Shown: positions 1 through 8,588 of the stretch, piece by piece
Layout: every line of letters begins with the position of its first letter
Position numbering within the stretch: the stretch's first letter is position 1
Source of the DNA: Mucilaginibacter psychrotolerans
GTDB taxonomy: Bacteria > Bacteroidota > Bacteroidia > Sphingobacteriales > Sphingobacteriaceae
Assembly (NCBI RefSeq): GCF_004519315.1
Contig: NZ_SOZE01000010.1
Location: 1-64,000 of the forward strand
DNA: 64,000 nucleotides
Reading direction: 5' to 3'
Program-made: the position numbers and the translations under genes
The notes under the pieces: model-generated
Told to the model about the DNA's origin: nothing
Database searches by the model: none
What the model saw: the letters and a program-made list of their open reading frames with translations, nothing else

Positions 1-401
1 TGAGGTAATATCTCTTGACCAACATATTTTTAAAATTGTTTAGGGCTCCGTTTACTCTCACACTTTTTCACTTTTTCTTCAAGATTAACACTTCCTTTGT
101 AATTGACAAACATAGGAGGGCTTCGCCGTTACACCGATTTGTTTTCTGCCCTAGCAAGCTTGCTTGCTAAGTTGTATTGTATAAGATGTATGCCAATTTT
201 TTAATCATTTGTTAGTCAAGTGCTTGTGGTGGTATCGGGTTATCTGGTTGTTCGATAACGGACGGTGAGGTGTACGCTAATATACGGCTGTGGCGGGTCG
301 CCGGCAAATCTTAACAAACGGTGTTAAAAATTAATATTGAGGTAGTATTTGTTTTTTAATAAAAACCCTACATTTATTCATTCAAAAACTAAAAACTCAT
401 T
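1..401. other. Intergenic region, no gene seen
   Basis: I see no convincing coding frame here. The stretch is A/T-rich and contains a short palindrome-like AAGCTTGCTTGCTAAG around 155-170. It presumably carries the promoter of the small secreted protein that begins at 402, but no clear TAnnTTTG box stands at a usual distance. Confidence 0.5.
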
Positions 402-758
402 ATGAAAAGGAAGATTTTTACTACGGCTTTATTATCGTGCTGCTTTATGATAGCGATGGCCGCTTTTGCCGACCTGAACGGAAAATGGGTAGGCACCCTT
501 AGCACGCCCGATGGTCAGGCGCTTGATGTAAGCTATAACTTTAAGGTAGATGGCGAAAAACTCACAGGCACAGCATCATCTCCTGCCGGCGACGTTACTG
601 TTGACGATGGCAAAATAAAAGGCGATGATTTTACTTTTAAAGTAAACGTAAATGGTACCGATTACCCACACAGCGGTAAAGTATATGCCGATTCTGTTGC
701 CATGAACGTGGATTTTGGCGGCAGCAATGCGCATTTTGTTTTAAAACACGGCAAGTAA
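402..758 (+). CDS. Small secreted beta-rich protein of unknown function
   Basis: The protein has 118 residues. It begins with a clear signal peptide: basic MKRK, a hydrophobic core, and a likely cut after AFA near residue 23. The mature part starts DLNGKWVG and alternates hydrophobic and polar residues, with recurring glycine-aspartate turns, which suggests a small all-beta fold of the lipocalin-like kind. Similar short secreted proteins are common in Sphingobacteriaceae, often with no assigned function. It is monocistronic: a G/C hairpin terminator follows the stop by about 22 bases. No catalytic motif is visible, so I assign no activity. Export to periplasm or outside is the only firm prediction. 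Confidence 0.75.
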   Translation: MKRKIFTTALLSCCFMIAMAAFADLNGKWVGTLSTPDGQALDVSYNFKVDGEKLTGTASSPAGDVTVDDGKIKGDDFTFKVNVNGTDYPHSGKVYADSVAMNVDFGGSNAHFVLKHGK

Positions 759-780
759 TTATAAACCTGAAACTGAAGGA

Positions 781-806
781 CCCTGCCCCAAAAAGGCGGG
801 GTTTTT
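781..806 (+). terminator. Rho-independent terminator after the small secreted protein
   Basis: A CCTGCC/GGCGGG stem (one T-G pair) with a short A-rich loop is followed by a run of T. It lies about 22 bases after the stop codon of the preceding gene. Confidence 0.75.
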
Positions 807-828
807 GTTTTGGGGGGGATAAAATAGA

Positions 829-939
829 TCGTCATAGAACTTGTTTCAACACCCCATCATTAAAGTAGCCACCAAGCTTATCGGCTTAGCAAAGTGCCCA
901 CCTGCCGTGTGGGGTGTTGAAATAAATTCAACATGACGA
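829..939. repeat. 111-bp dispersed element with terminal inverted repeats, copy 1
   Basis: The ends are imperfect inverted repeats of about 28 bases: the left end starts TCGTCAT and reaches TTTCAACACCCC, and the right end is its near complement finishing in ATGACGA. A second copy with related ends and a related core in reverse orientation lies at 34189-34300. It has no coding capacity. It resembles a REP or MITE-like intergenic element. Confidence 0.7.
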
Positions 940-962
940 CAAATTTTTAAACTTACAACCCT

Positions 963-970
963 TACCTTTG
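963..970 (+). promoter_or_regulatory. TAnnTTTG -7 box close to a start codon
   Basis: TACCTTTG matches the Bacteroidota -7 consensus TAnnTTTG and ends 7 bases before the ATG at 978, which would give a leaderless or nearly leaderless mRNA. No good TTG -33 element is seen at the usual 19-21 base spacing. Confidence 0.45.
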
Positions 971-977
971 CGGCGAA

Positions 978-1349
978 ATGCTGCAACGTATAACCGCATA
1001 TTTGCTGATCGTATCCCTGGTAACGGTGAACTTTACGCGGCTGTTCGTTTATGCGGGTTTTGAGCTTAACCGCAATTATATTGCTACCAAGCTTTGCGAA
1101 AACCGCGATAAACCCTGGATGCATTGTAACGGCAAGTGCTACTTTATGAAAAAGATAAAGCAGGCCGAAGACAACAAAGCAGCCGGCGAACGCACAGCGC
1201 AAAAGAACCTTTTCCAGGAAGCTGGGTTTAACGAGCCACAGGCCGTTAAATTCCACTCCGTTTTGTTGGCGGTAATAGCAAGCCCCGAGCGTCCTATTCA
1301 CCTGCCGACTCAAATCCGCCCTATCTTTCAGCCTCCGCGGCTTTCATAA
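978..1349 (+). CDS. Cys-rich small protein upstream of a metal TonB receptor
   Basis: The protein has 123 residues. The N-terminus is hydrophobic (residues 4-25, LQRITAYLLIVSLVTVNF), so it is probably membrane-anchored or exported. A central segment around residues 40-60 holds three cysteines in C-x10-C-x3-C spacing with the core HCNGKCYFMKK. The rest is polar, with a proline-rich C-terminus. I remember proteins with this CxGKC-type core sitting just upstream of TonB receptors for metals in Bacteroidota, but no function is established. Its position 142 bases ahead of the TonB receptor, on the same strand, suggests a role in the same metal response. The opposite-strand frame at 846-1313 is a shadow of this gene. 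Confidence 0.7.
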   Translation: MLQRITAYLLIVSLVTVNFTRLFVYAGFELNRNYIATKLCENRDKPWMHCNGKCYFMKKIKQAEDNKAAGERTAQKNLFQEAGFNEPQAVKFHSVLLAVIASPERPIHLPTQIRPIFQPPRLS

Positions 1350-1491
1350 ATTCCATCTAAGTTTTCCTGATACAGCTTTTTTGATGATGGCATTGCTCAT
1401 CGTTAACTATCATGCATTTTAATTTTTGCATGGGCTGTATATTATTTTACGCACGGTTGGCTAAATGCCGACGGGCAATTGATATGTTTTT

Positions 1492-3849
1492 ATGAAACCA
1501 TTTACGCTATTATATCTTCTATTTTCTTTTTTTTCGGCAATAGCCTTCGGGCAAAATAAACTTACCGGCACCATTACCGATGCCCGCACCCACGAGCCAC
1601 TTGCGGGAGTAGCCGTTTGCAATGTTAACGACCCGGGCAACCCTGTAGATATTACGGTTACTGATACCAAGGGCAAGTTCGTAGTCAATGCCGACGGTGT
1701 TAAAACGCTTCGTTTTAGCCTGGTGGGTTACAACACGCAGTTATACAGCGTTACCAATAGCGGCACTTCTGTGGCCATTATTTTAGAACCCGCTACAATC
1801 GATCTGCAACAGGTGGTGGTGTCTGCCAGTCGCGAGCGACAAAGCAGGCAGAGCGCGCCAATTGCCATCAGTAAGATAAATTCCACACAGATACATGATA
1901 CCAAAGCTACCGCGCTGTACCAGTTGCTAAATAAAACGGCAGGCGTTTACATGGTAAACCTGGGTAACGAGCAGCATACTATGGCTATTCGCCAGCCCAT
2001 TACGTATAATGCGCTTTATTTATACATGGAAGATGGGTTGCCTATACGCCCTACGGGTATCTTCAACCATAACTCGCTATATGAGATAAACATGAGCGGC
2101 GTGCGCGATATAGAGGTGATTAAAGGCCCTGCATCTTCGCTTTATGGCAGTAATGCTATTGGTGGGGCGGTTAACTTTATCACCCAGGGGGCTCCGGCAG
2201 GCTATGCCGCCAACCTATCGTTTCAGGGCGATAATTACCATTACCGTCGGGTTGATGCTGATGGCGGCTTTACTGCAGGTAAGTTTGGCTTATATGCGGG
2301 AGGCTACATTGCGCATCAAAAAGACAGCTGGCAGGATTATTCTGACTTTGATAAATACTCGGGCAATATCAAAACCACCTATGATTTTGATGCTGCTACC
2401 CGGTTAACTACCTCTGCCACCTACAACTATCTCAATACCCAAACCCCCGGCAGCCTGGATAGCGCGCACTTTTACAACCGTAGTTATGGCGCTAACCAAC
2501 GCTTTAGTTATCGCAAAGTAAAGGCTTTCAGAACCAGTGCCCGGTTAGAGCATACATGGAACGATAACAGTAATACCTTTTTAACGCTGTTTTACCGTAA
2601 CAACTCTACCGCGCAGTTGCCTAGTTATTTTATATCAGATGTGCGCGATAATTCGGGTAAATACCTCAGCTCAAACGGGCAGGAGAACGACCAGCGCTTT
2701 CATAGTTTTGGCTTGCTGGCGCAGCACCGTACAGATTTTAGTTTCCTGCATTCGCGGCTGATAGTGGGGCTTTATGCAGATAACAGCCCAAGCAGTTATT
2801 ACGCCAAATACCTGGATATACAAAAAGATGTGGCTAATAATTACTATACGGGCTACACCAATACCGGCAGGTACATTGATGATTACCGCATCAAACTGTT
2901 CAACACGGCTGCATACACCCAGTATGAAATAAAACCCGTTGATGCCCTGCGCATAGTAATGGGCCTGCGGTACGATCGTATCCACTACGCTTTCAGCAAC
3001 AACATCCCAGCCGGAAGCACCAAATACAAGCAGCAGGAGACCAACAACTTCGATATTGTGGCACCAAAACTGGGGTTGACTTATAACTTTGGTAACAATA
3101 AAGGATTTTATGCCAATTACAGCGTAGGCTTTCAGCCACCCGAAACAGGCGATCTGTACAGCTCGCGTCAGTTGGTGCAGTTGAAGCAAGCCACTTTTAA
3201 CAATTACGAGGCCGGCGGATGGCTTGCCCTGCTGGATAAGAAGATGTACCTGGAAGTAAGCCTGTACGATTTGGAAGGCCGTAACGAAATCATCAACCAG
3301 TTACTGCCCGATAATACCACGCAAAACCAAAACGCAGGCGCAACCCGTCATCGTGGGATAGAGTACTCTGTAAACTATGCGCCTGTAAAAGAGCTGAGCT
3401 TCCGCTTCAGCGGCACCAATGCAAGGCATACGTATGTAGATTACAGTGAAGTGCGCACCAACTACGCCACCGGCTTAAGTAGCGTAACCAGCTACAACGG
3501 CAAGCGGATGAACAACGCACCCGCCTGGATAGCCAATAGCGAAATTACCTATAAGCCGCTGTACCTCGATGGCTTAAGGTTATCGGCAGAGTGGCAGCAC
3601 ATCAACCAATATTTCACCAATCCGGCTAATACCAAAACCTATTCGGGTTATGATATTTTTAATGTGCGATTGGGTTACGATGTAAAAACAGGCGCTTTAA
3701 ATGGCGCGGGCATATGGTTGAACGCGCTGAACGTTACCAATAAGCTTTACGCTACCACCGTCACCAGCAATCAATACGGCGATACCTATAATGCAGCGCC
3801 GCCGCGCATTTTTACCCTGGGCATTAGTTACGCTATAGCAAAACATTAA
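1492..3849 (+). CDS. TonB-dependent outer-membrane receptor, probably for a metal or metal chelate
   Basis: This 785-residue protein would import a ligand across the outer membrane using TonB energy. It has a signal peptide (residues 1-20, ending AFGQ), then a carboxypeptidase-like regulatory domain at about 22-110 (KLTGTITDARTHEPLAGVAV). A plug domain follows at about 115-235, with the typical stretch VRDIEVIKGPASSLYGSNA and GGAVNFIT. The remainder is a beta barrel that ends in alternating aromatic strands. The length fits siderophore or copper receptors rather than the larger SusC type, and no SusD partner follows. The next gene starts one base after this stop and encodes a PepSY protein, the usual partner of iron or copper receptors. 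The exact ligand cannot be read from the sequence. Confidence 0.9.
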   Translation: MKPFTLLYLLFSFFSAIAFGQNKLTGTITDARTHEPLAGVAVCNVNDPGNPVDITVTDTKGKFVVNADGVKTLRFSLVGYNTQLYSVTNSGTSVAIILEPATIDLQQVVVSASRERQSRQSAPIAISKINSTQIHDTKATALYQLLNKTAGVYMVNLGNEQHTMAIRQPITYNALYLYMEDGLPIRPTGIFNHNSLYEINMSGVRDIEVIKGPASSLYGSNAIGGAVNFITQGAPAGYAANLSFQGDNYHYRRVDADGGFTAGKFGLYAGGYIAHQKDSWQDYSDFDKYSGNIKTTYDFDAATRLTTSATYNYLNTQTPGSLDSAHFYNRSYGANQRFSYRKVKAFRTSARLEHTWNDNSNTFLTLFYRNNSTAQLPSYFISDVRDNSGKYLSSNGQENDQRFHSFGLLAQHRTDFSFLHSRLIVGLYADNSPSSYYAKYLDIQKDVANNYYTGYTNTGRYIDDYRIKLFNTAAYTQYEIKPVDALRIVMGLRYDRIHYAFSNNIPAGSTKYKQQETNNFDIVAPKLGLTYNFGNNKGFYANYSVGFQPPETGDLYSSRQLVQLKQATFNNYEAGGWLALLDKKMYLEVSLYDLEGRNEIINQLLPDNTTQNQNAGATRHRGIEYSVNYAPVKELSFRFSGTNARHTYVDYSEVRTNYATGLSSVTSYNGKRMNNAPAWIANSEITYKPLYLDGLRLSAEWQHINQYFTNPANTKTYSGYDIFNVRLGYDVKTGALNGAGIWLNALNVTNKLYATTVTSNQYGDTYNAAPPRIFTLGISYAIAKH

Positions 3850-3850
3850 T

Positions 3851-5296
3851 ATGGCAACAGCAAAACAAAACTTTTATAAATGGCACCGCATACTGGGTTT
3901 AGTAGCCCTGGTGCCGGTTATTTGTTGGACATTGAGCGGATTATCACATCCGTTCATGTCTAACTGGTTCAGACCGTCGATTGCGCGGGAGGTGTATAAG
4001 CCTTTGCCGCAAAGCGGGATAAAACCAACACTATCCATTAAACAGGTGCTGGATAAGAACCATATCGCCCGGTTCCGCAATTTTGGGCTGATAGCGTTAG
4101 AAGGGCAGGCCTTGTACCAGGTAATGGGCAAGGATAGTACGGTTAATTATTATTCGGCTGGTACAGGTGATATATACAAAGGTGGCGACGAGGCTTACGC
4201 CAAATACCTCGCCCGGTATTTTTTGCAGGATACGGTATCAAAAATCAAAGGCGTTACGCTGCAAAAAACCTTCGATAGCCACTACCAACCCATCAACCAC
4301 CTGCTGCCCGTTTGGCAGGTATCTTTCGATAGGGCCGACGGGATGGATGTGTACATAGAAACCACGCAAAGCCGCATGGGTACCTTCAATAACAACACCC
4401 GCAAAGCCATGCTGATGTTTTTTGAGCAGTTGCACACCTGGGATTTTCTGGCCGATTTAGGCGGCGACCAATTCCGCCTGGTGGTTTTGCTGGTTGTGGT
4501 GAGCATCATGTTCCTTTCCTTATTGAGCGGACTTACCATTTACGGCCTGTTTTGGAAGAAGTTTAAAACGGCGCAACAGAACCGTAAGCAGGCCGGGAGG
4601 GATGACACCCGTTTTGTGCACCGTTTTCATAGGCAATTGGGGCTTATTGTTTCCTTCGTGATGTTTACTTTTACCATCAGTGCTGCGTTTCACATCATTG
4701 TAAAACTGCATAACATCGCCCCTGAAGCAAAGGCCTATGAGCAACTGATCAGCACTGCCGACTTAGCCGCTTCTAACTTGCAATTGCCCTTAGCCGATAG
4801 CTCTATCGTAAAAACAGGCATCGTAAAGTTTGAAGGGAGTACTTATTACCAGGTGAGCACCAATAAAAAGGACATCCGCTATATTAATGTGGCGGATGGC
4901 AAAGAATTAACTGATGGCGACGCAGACTATGCAAGATACCTTGCGGGATTCTATCGCGCACCGCGCCCCGGAATTAAGCAAGTTAAAGGCAGATTGGCAA
5001 CCACCCAGATACGCCAGTTTGATAACGAATACGGCTTCATCAACAAACGGCTGCCCGTACAAAAGGTGGAGTACCCCGGCGGCGAAAACTGGTACGTGGA
5101 AACCACCACCTCGCAGCTGGCAGAAAAAGTTACCGGGATAGACCGCGCGGAAGGCTTTTCCTTCATATTTTTACACAAGTATTTCGGCATGAGCTGGGCG
5201 GGTAAAAACATCCGCGACGTGGTGAGCATGCTGGCCGCCCTGGGTGTGCTGGTGGTATCGCTGTTCGGCTTTGCCGCTTTTATCAAAAACAAATAA
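3851..5296 (+). CDS. PepSY-associated transmembrane protein
   Basis: The protein has 481 residues with four predicted membrane helices at about 12-34, 206-232, 260-285 and 455-478. Two large periplasmic portions lie between helices 1 and 2 and between helices 3 and 4. Both carry PepSY-like repeats, seen as duplicated segments (for example YYSAGTGDIYKGGDEAYAKYLA and the later INVADGKELTDGDADYARYLA). Members of this family sit beside siderophore or copper TonB receptors and are thought to act in inner-membrane reduction or release of the imported metal. The start codon follows the receptor stop by one base, so the two are surely co-transcribed. The internal duplication is the main structural feature visible. 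Confidence 0.88.
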   Translation: MATAKQNFYKWHRILGLVALVPVICWTLSGLSHPFMSNWFRPSIAREVYKPLPQSGIKPTLSIKQVLDKNHIARFRNFGLIALEGQALYQVMGKDSTVNYYSAGTGDIYKGGDEAYAKYLARYFLQDTVSKIKGVTLQKTFDSHYQPINHLLPVWQVSFDRADGMDVYIETTQSRMGTFNNNTRKAMLMFFEQLHTWDFLADLGGDQFRLVVLLVVVSIMFLSLLSGLTIYGLFWKKFKTAQQNRKQAGRDDTRFVHRFHRQLGLIVSFVMFTFTISAAFHIIVKLHNIAPEAKAYEQLISTADLAASNLQLPLADSSIVKTGIVKFEGSTYYQVSTNKKDIRYINVADGKELTDGDADYARYLAGFYRAPRPGIKQVKGRLATTQIRQFDNEYGFINKRLPVQKVEYPGGENWYVETTTSQLAEKVTGIDRAEGFSFIFLHKYFGMSWAGKNIRDVVSMLAALGVLVVSLFGFAAFIKNK

Positions 5297-5303
5297 ACTC
5301 GCT

Positions 5304-5516
5304 ATGAAGATACGTTTCGTACTATTCGCATTAACCGGCCTGCTGGCCATGGCCGCCTGCAATAACGCACCGAAAAAGGATGCCAAAGCCACAGCAACAG
5401 AAAAGCCCAAAGGCAAGTACTATTGTACCATGCACCCGGATATCACTTCGGATAAACCCGGTACCTGCAGTAAGTGCGGCATGGATTTGGTAGAGCGGGA
5501 CACGACCAAGAAATAA
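5304..5516 (+). CDS. Lipoprotein with heavy-metal-binding (HMBD) domain
   Basis: This 70-residue protein starts at the ATG at 5304; an upstream in-frame start would lie inside the PepSY gene and spoil the signal peptide. Residues 1-18 form a lipoprotein signal with a lipobox ending in LAMAAC. A short lysine/alanine linker leads to a compact C-terminal domain with YYCTMHPDI and CSKCGMDLV. That arrangement (CTMHP ... CxxCGM) is the heavy-metal-binding domain also found in CusB-like and copper-handling proteins. It lies 7 bases behind the PepSY gene and completes a TonB receptor/PepSY/metal-binding operon. The cysteine, methionine and histidine ligands point to copper or a similar soft metal. 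Confidence 0.85.
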   Translation: MKIRFVLFALTGLLAMAACNNAPKKDAKATATEKPKGKYYCTMHPDITSDKPGTCSKCGMDLVERDTTKK

Positions 5517-5550
5517 CAGGATTTAGCGGTTAAAGGATGGGACAGGATTT

Positions 5551-6050
5551 TTTCTGAACCATGATGAAAGGATTTAAGGATTGCCCTGATGCAATTCAAA
5601 ATCCTTTCATCTTTTAATCAGGTAAATCAAGGTTCAGACATCAGCGACATCATTTAATCATTGAAATCAGCGGTTCAGACAAAAAGCAATGCCATAATTT
5701 CTGAATCATGATGAAAGGATTTAAGGATTGCCCTGATGCAATTCAAAATCCTTTCATCTTTTAATCAGGTAAATCAAGGTTCAGACATCAGCGACATCAT
5801 TTAATCATTGAAATCAGCGGTTCAGACAAAAAGCAATGCCATAATTTCTGAACCATGATGAAAGGATTTAAGGATTGCCCTGATGCATTTCAAAATGCTT
5901 TCATCCTATAATCTGGCAAATCAAGGTTTAGGCATCAGCGACATCATTTAATCATTGAAATCAGCGGTTCAGACAAAAAGCAATGCCATAATTTCTGAAC
6001 CATGATGAGTAGGATTGAAGGACTGCCCTGATGCATTGCCCTGACGCATT
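5551..6050. repeat. Tandem array of a 147-bp repeat, about 3.4 copies
   Basis: Copies begin at 5551, 5698, 5845 and (partial) 5992; the landmark ATGATGAAAG or ATGATGAGTA recurs exactly every 147 bases. Each unit holds a 13-bp perfect inverted repeat, GATGAAAGGATTT with AAATCCTTTCATC (one mismatch in the third copy), separated by about 23 bases and followed by T-rich DNA. The array sits between two convergent genes. Related units in reverse orientation lie at 35787-36100. There is no open reading frame and no spacer variation, so it is not CRISPR. Confidence 0.9.
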
Positions 6051-6091
6051 TCAATCGTGTCAATCGCTTAATCCTGTAATCGTGTTCGTGT

Positions 6092-6940
6092 TTACCAACC
6101 CACGCTCATCCCGAAAGAGAAGTTCCTTAAGCCTTTTTGGGCGGGGCTATCATCAAACATATCATTCATGTAATAGCGGGCAAATACGCCTATGCCGCCG
6201 TAGCCTACCCGCACGAAGGGGCCGTAGCGGAATTTAGTAAAGTGGTAATCGCCACCGCGTTTTTGGCTGCCGTTCTCTGTGCTCTCCTGCAAAAGGCTGC
6301 TGCCCAGCAATAAGCCCATATCCAGCCCGCCCACAAAGTGAAACCTGCGACCGTCGGCATCATCGTGCGTGCGGAAATCCAACGCCACCGGTATACGCAG
6401 GTAGCTTGCCCTCAGGCGGTTTTTGGTGTATTTGATATCATCGGGTACAAAGGTGAGCACGTCGCCATCGCGCTGTATGGTGCCGCTTTCGCGCAGGCGC
6501 AGGTTAAACCAATCGAAGCCTCCTGCGGTGTATATCCTGAACGCGGAGTTGAAACGATAACTCAATTGCAGCACATCAAACCCAATGCTGCTGCTGCGCC
6601 ACGAACGATAGTTCAAAAACTGGTTTTGCGGCGATAGCTTAAAGCTGCCGTTATCGTTCAGCGTGGCCAGGCCTATATCGAAACGTGTAAAGGTAAGGCC
6701 AAAAGAAAAGCCCGGGGCCTTAGAGGCCGTGTAGGTGGTGTCGTATTCGTTATTGTTGATGTTTACCTCGGCAACGTCCTGGCCTATACCAAATTTTAAT
6801 TTGTGCCGCTTTTTGCTTTTAATAATGATGATGGTATCCGCATCGCCTTTATCGCTGGAGCGGGTTTTGATGGTATCGGTTTGCGCAAATAGGCTACTTG
6901 CCGCAAAACATATGATGAGGGTGTATATAAATGCTTTCAT
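6092..6940 (-). CDS. Outer-membrane beta-barrel protein
   Basis: The protein has 282 residues with a signal peptide (about residues 1-19, ending LFAQ). The mature part is rich in alternating strands and aromatic girdle residues, and finishes with FSFGMSVGW, a typical C-terminal outer-membrane beta strand. It fits the Bacteroidota PorT-like or OMP_b-brl_2 barrel group. A short basic segment (IKSKKRHKLKFGIG) precedes the first strand. It is the last gene of a three-gene operon with an ECF sigma factor and a one-helix membrane protein; the upstream gene stops two bases before its start. This layout suggests an envelope-stress or barrel-homeostasis module, but the ligand or cargo is unknown. Confidence 0.8.
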   Translation of the reverse strand: MKAFIYTLIICFAASSLFAQTDTIKTRSSDKGDADTIIIIKSKKRHKLKFGIGQDVAEVNINNNEYDTTYTASKAPGFSFGLTFTRFDIGLATLNDNGSFKLSPQNQFLNYRSWRSSSIGFDVLQLSYRFNSAFRIYTAGGFDWFNLRLRESGTIQRDGDVLTFVPDDIKYTKNRLRASYLRIPVALDFRTHDDADGRRFHFVGGLDMGLLLGSSLLQESTENGSQKRGGDYHFTKFRYGPFVRVGYGGIGVFARYYMNDMFDDSPAQKGLRNFSFGMSVGW

Positions 6941-6942
6941 GG

Positions 6943-7734
6943 TTATTTATTAGTTGCTATAACTTCTTCTTTTTTTACTCTGATGATGCCCAGGTTTATC
7001 CCGGTAATCAGCGACTCATCGTCGTCTTTGTTGCTGAATTCTATCAGCTTATCCTTACGTTTATCTACCTTGGCTACCACTACGTTTATCAGGTCGCCAA
7101 AGCTGCGGATGCGGCGTTTTTTTGGCTGTACGACAGCCAGGGTTTGGGCTGTCAGCGCAGGCACGGCCAGTGCGGCAATGCGCGTATCCTTTACTTCGGC
7201 GTTTACGGTTGGCGTAATAGCAGCCTGCGCAAGTGCATCGGATTTAACGGCCGCTAATATAACATCGTTATGCGTTGTTTGCTGCGCAATTTGTTGCGGT
7301 TGTTGTTGTTGAGCTATGGCGTCGGTATTCAGCGCCGGCAGGTTGCTTTTTTGTTTTTTGATGCTTTGCTTAACGCTGTGCTGTTTTACAGGCAGGCTTA
7401 CAACGGCTACCTGTTGAGCTTGGGGCGCTGTCACCTTAATTTCGGCGGCTTTTGGCACAACAGTGTTTGTTTTTTGGATGCCGGTATGGTTAACGGCTAT
7501 CAACTTTGATGGTTGGATAGTAGCTGGTTTTATTTTGGGGATAAAAAACAATCCCGCAGCAACCAACACCAGTACACTGGCAGCTATACTGATGAAAGGG
7601 AGGGCCGAGCGGTTCTTGCTGTCGATAACAACTTCTGCAGCAATATTATCCCATAAGTCTTTGCCCGGCTCTACTTCCAGGTCGCCCAGTTTATTCCGGA
7701 ACAATTCATCAAAATCCTTATTTTGCATATTCAT
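6943..7734 (-). CDS. One-helix membrane protein, probable anti-sigma-like regulator
   Basis: The protein has 263 residues. A short cytoplasmic N-terminus (MQNKDFDELFRNKLGDLEVEP, then DLWDNI) precedes one membrane helix at about residues 45-66. The periplasmic part is alanine, valine and glutamine rich (including a QQQQPQQ run near residue 140) and ends in a more structured C-terminal segment. The N-terminal pattern and the position right behind an ECF sigma factor, with a 17-base overlap, are typical of Bacteroidota anti-sigma-like partners. The zinc-binding HxxxCxxC motif of classic ZAS anti-sigma factors is absent. Direct sigma binding is therefore inference from context. Confidence 0.7.
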   Translation of the reverse strand: MNMQNKDFDELFRNKLGDLEVEPGKDLWDNIAAEVVIDSKNRSALPFISIAASVLVLVAAGLFFIPKIKPATIQPSKLIAVNHTGIQKTNTVVPKAAEIKVTAPQAQQVAVVSLPVKQHSVKQSIKKQKSNLPALNTDAIAQQQQPQQIAQQTTHNDVILAAVKSDALAQAAITPTVNAEVKDTRIAALAVPALTAQTLAVVQPKKRRIRSFGDLINVVVAKVDKRKDKLIEFSNKDDDESLITGINLGIIRVKKEEVIATNK

Positions 7735-8290
7735 AGCTTTTTTTTTCTGCCTTTAGTATCTGTTCTTTTAAAATGGTCCTCGCCCTTGATAATTGCGATT
7801 TGGAGGCACCCTCGCTAATGCCCACAATCTCTGCAATTTCCTTGTGCGAATACCCGTCGATGGCGTAAAGGTTAAACACCATGCGGTAACCAGGCGAAAG
7901 GCTCGTTATCAGTACCAATAAATCCTTCGCCTCCAGGCTCGATGCTGCTGTTGCATTTACCGATGGCTCCTGCCCAGCCTCGTCGATATCTACAACCTGC
8001 ATCATGCGGTGGTGTTTGCGGTAATACTCTATAGAACTGTGCACCATTATCCGCCGCACCCAACCCTCAAACGAACCATCGCCCCTGTAATTCTCTATCT
8101 TTTGGAACACCCTGATGAAGCCATTCTGCAGCATGTCTTCGGCCTCCATACGGTCGGTAGCGTAACGCAGGCACACGCCCATCATTTTTGAGGCCAGGCG
8201 TTTGTAAAGCATTTCCTGCGCTTTACGTTGCCCGGTTTTGCAACGGTGTACCAACTCGTCAATAGTGATTTTAGGTTCCAAAAACATCAT
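7718..8290 (-). CDS. ECF-type RNA polymerase sigma-70 factor
   Basis: The protein has 190 residues. Region 2 lies at about 20-90: LRYATDRMEAEDMLQNGFIRVFQ and FEGWVRRIMVHSSIEYYRK carry the usual core-binding and -10 recognition features. Region 4 lies at about 125-178 with the helix-turn-helix YSHKEIAEIVGISEGASKSQLSRAR. There are no extra domains, as expected for an extracytoplasmic-function factor. It heads a minus-strand operon, overlapping the membrane protein gene by 17 bases; the barrel gene follows. It probably directs transcription of its own operon under an envelope signal, which is inference. Confidence 0.92.
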   Translation of the reverse strand: MMFLEPKITIDELVHRCKTGQRKAQEMLYKRLASKMMGVCLRYATDRMEAEDMLQNGFIRVFQKIENYRGDGSFEGWVRRIMVHSSIEYYRKHHRMMQVVDIDEAGQEPSVNATAASSLEAKDLLVLITSLSPGYRMVFNLYAIDGYSHKEIAEIVGISEGASKSQLSRARTILKEQILKAEKKSYEYAK

Positions 8291-8349
8291 TTAAAGGTAA
8301 GATGGGAAACCGGTTAAAATGGTTGCATGGGCAATAAAATAATTTTAAC

Positions 8350-8357
8350 TAGCTTTG
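8350..8357 (+). promoter_or_regulatory. TAnnTTTG -7 box before the UPF0175 gene
   Basis: TAGCTTTG ends 3 bases before the ATG at 8361, so the mRNA would be leaderless or nearly so. A TTG at 8323-8325 is 24 bases upstream, slightly further than the usual -33 spacing. Confidence 0.45.
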
Positions 8358-8360
8358 AGT

Positions 8361-8588
8361 ATGAAAGTGATAACCCTCAACATACCAGATACCACTGATA
8401 TAGACGACAAAGAGGCGGCAATGTTGCTGGCAAGTAGTTTATATGAACGCGGGAAACTATCTTTAGGGCAGGCCGCCGACCTGGCAGGGTTATCTAAAAC
8501 TACATTTGCCGAATTATTGGGCAGCTACAATGTTTCCATTTTTAATTATCCTGCTGATGACCTCATCAACGATATAAAAAATGCCTGA
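8361..8588 (+). CDS. UPF0175 family protein, probable antitoxin
   Basis: The protein has 75 residues from the ATG at 8361; a TTG six bases upstream is also in frame but overlaps the likely -7 box. The sequence fits UPF0175: LLASSLYERGKLSLGQAADLAGLSKTTFAELLGSYNVSIFNY is the family's helix-turn-helix-like core, followed by a short acidic tail. UPF0175 proteins are small DNA-binding-like proteins paired with PIN-domain toxins. Here the stop overlaps the start of a DUF3368 PIN protein by 8 bases, the classic layout of a toxin-antitoxin pair. Confidence 0.85.
   Translation: MKVITLNIPDTTDIDDKEAAMLLASSLYERGKLSLGQAADLAGLSKTTFAELLGSYNVSIFNYPADDLINDIKNA

Noticed and set aside
846-1313. 155-codon frame opposite the Cys-rich gene
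   Set aside because: It is antisense to the 978-1349 gene, which has a better start, box and protein composition, and partly overlaps the dispersed repeat.
5551-6050. CRISPR array
   Set aside because: The repeat unit is 147 bases with no unique spacers, and no cas genes are present.
7872-8063. Short minus-strand frame inside the sigma factor gene
   Set aside because: It is an out-of-frame shadow with no family features.
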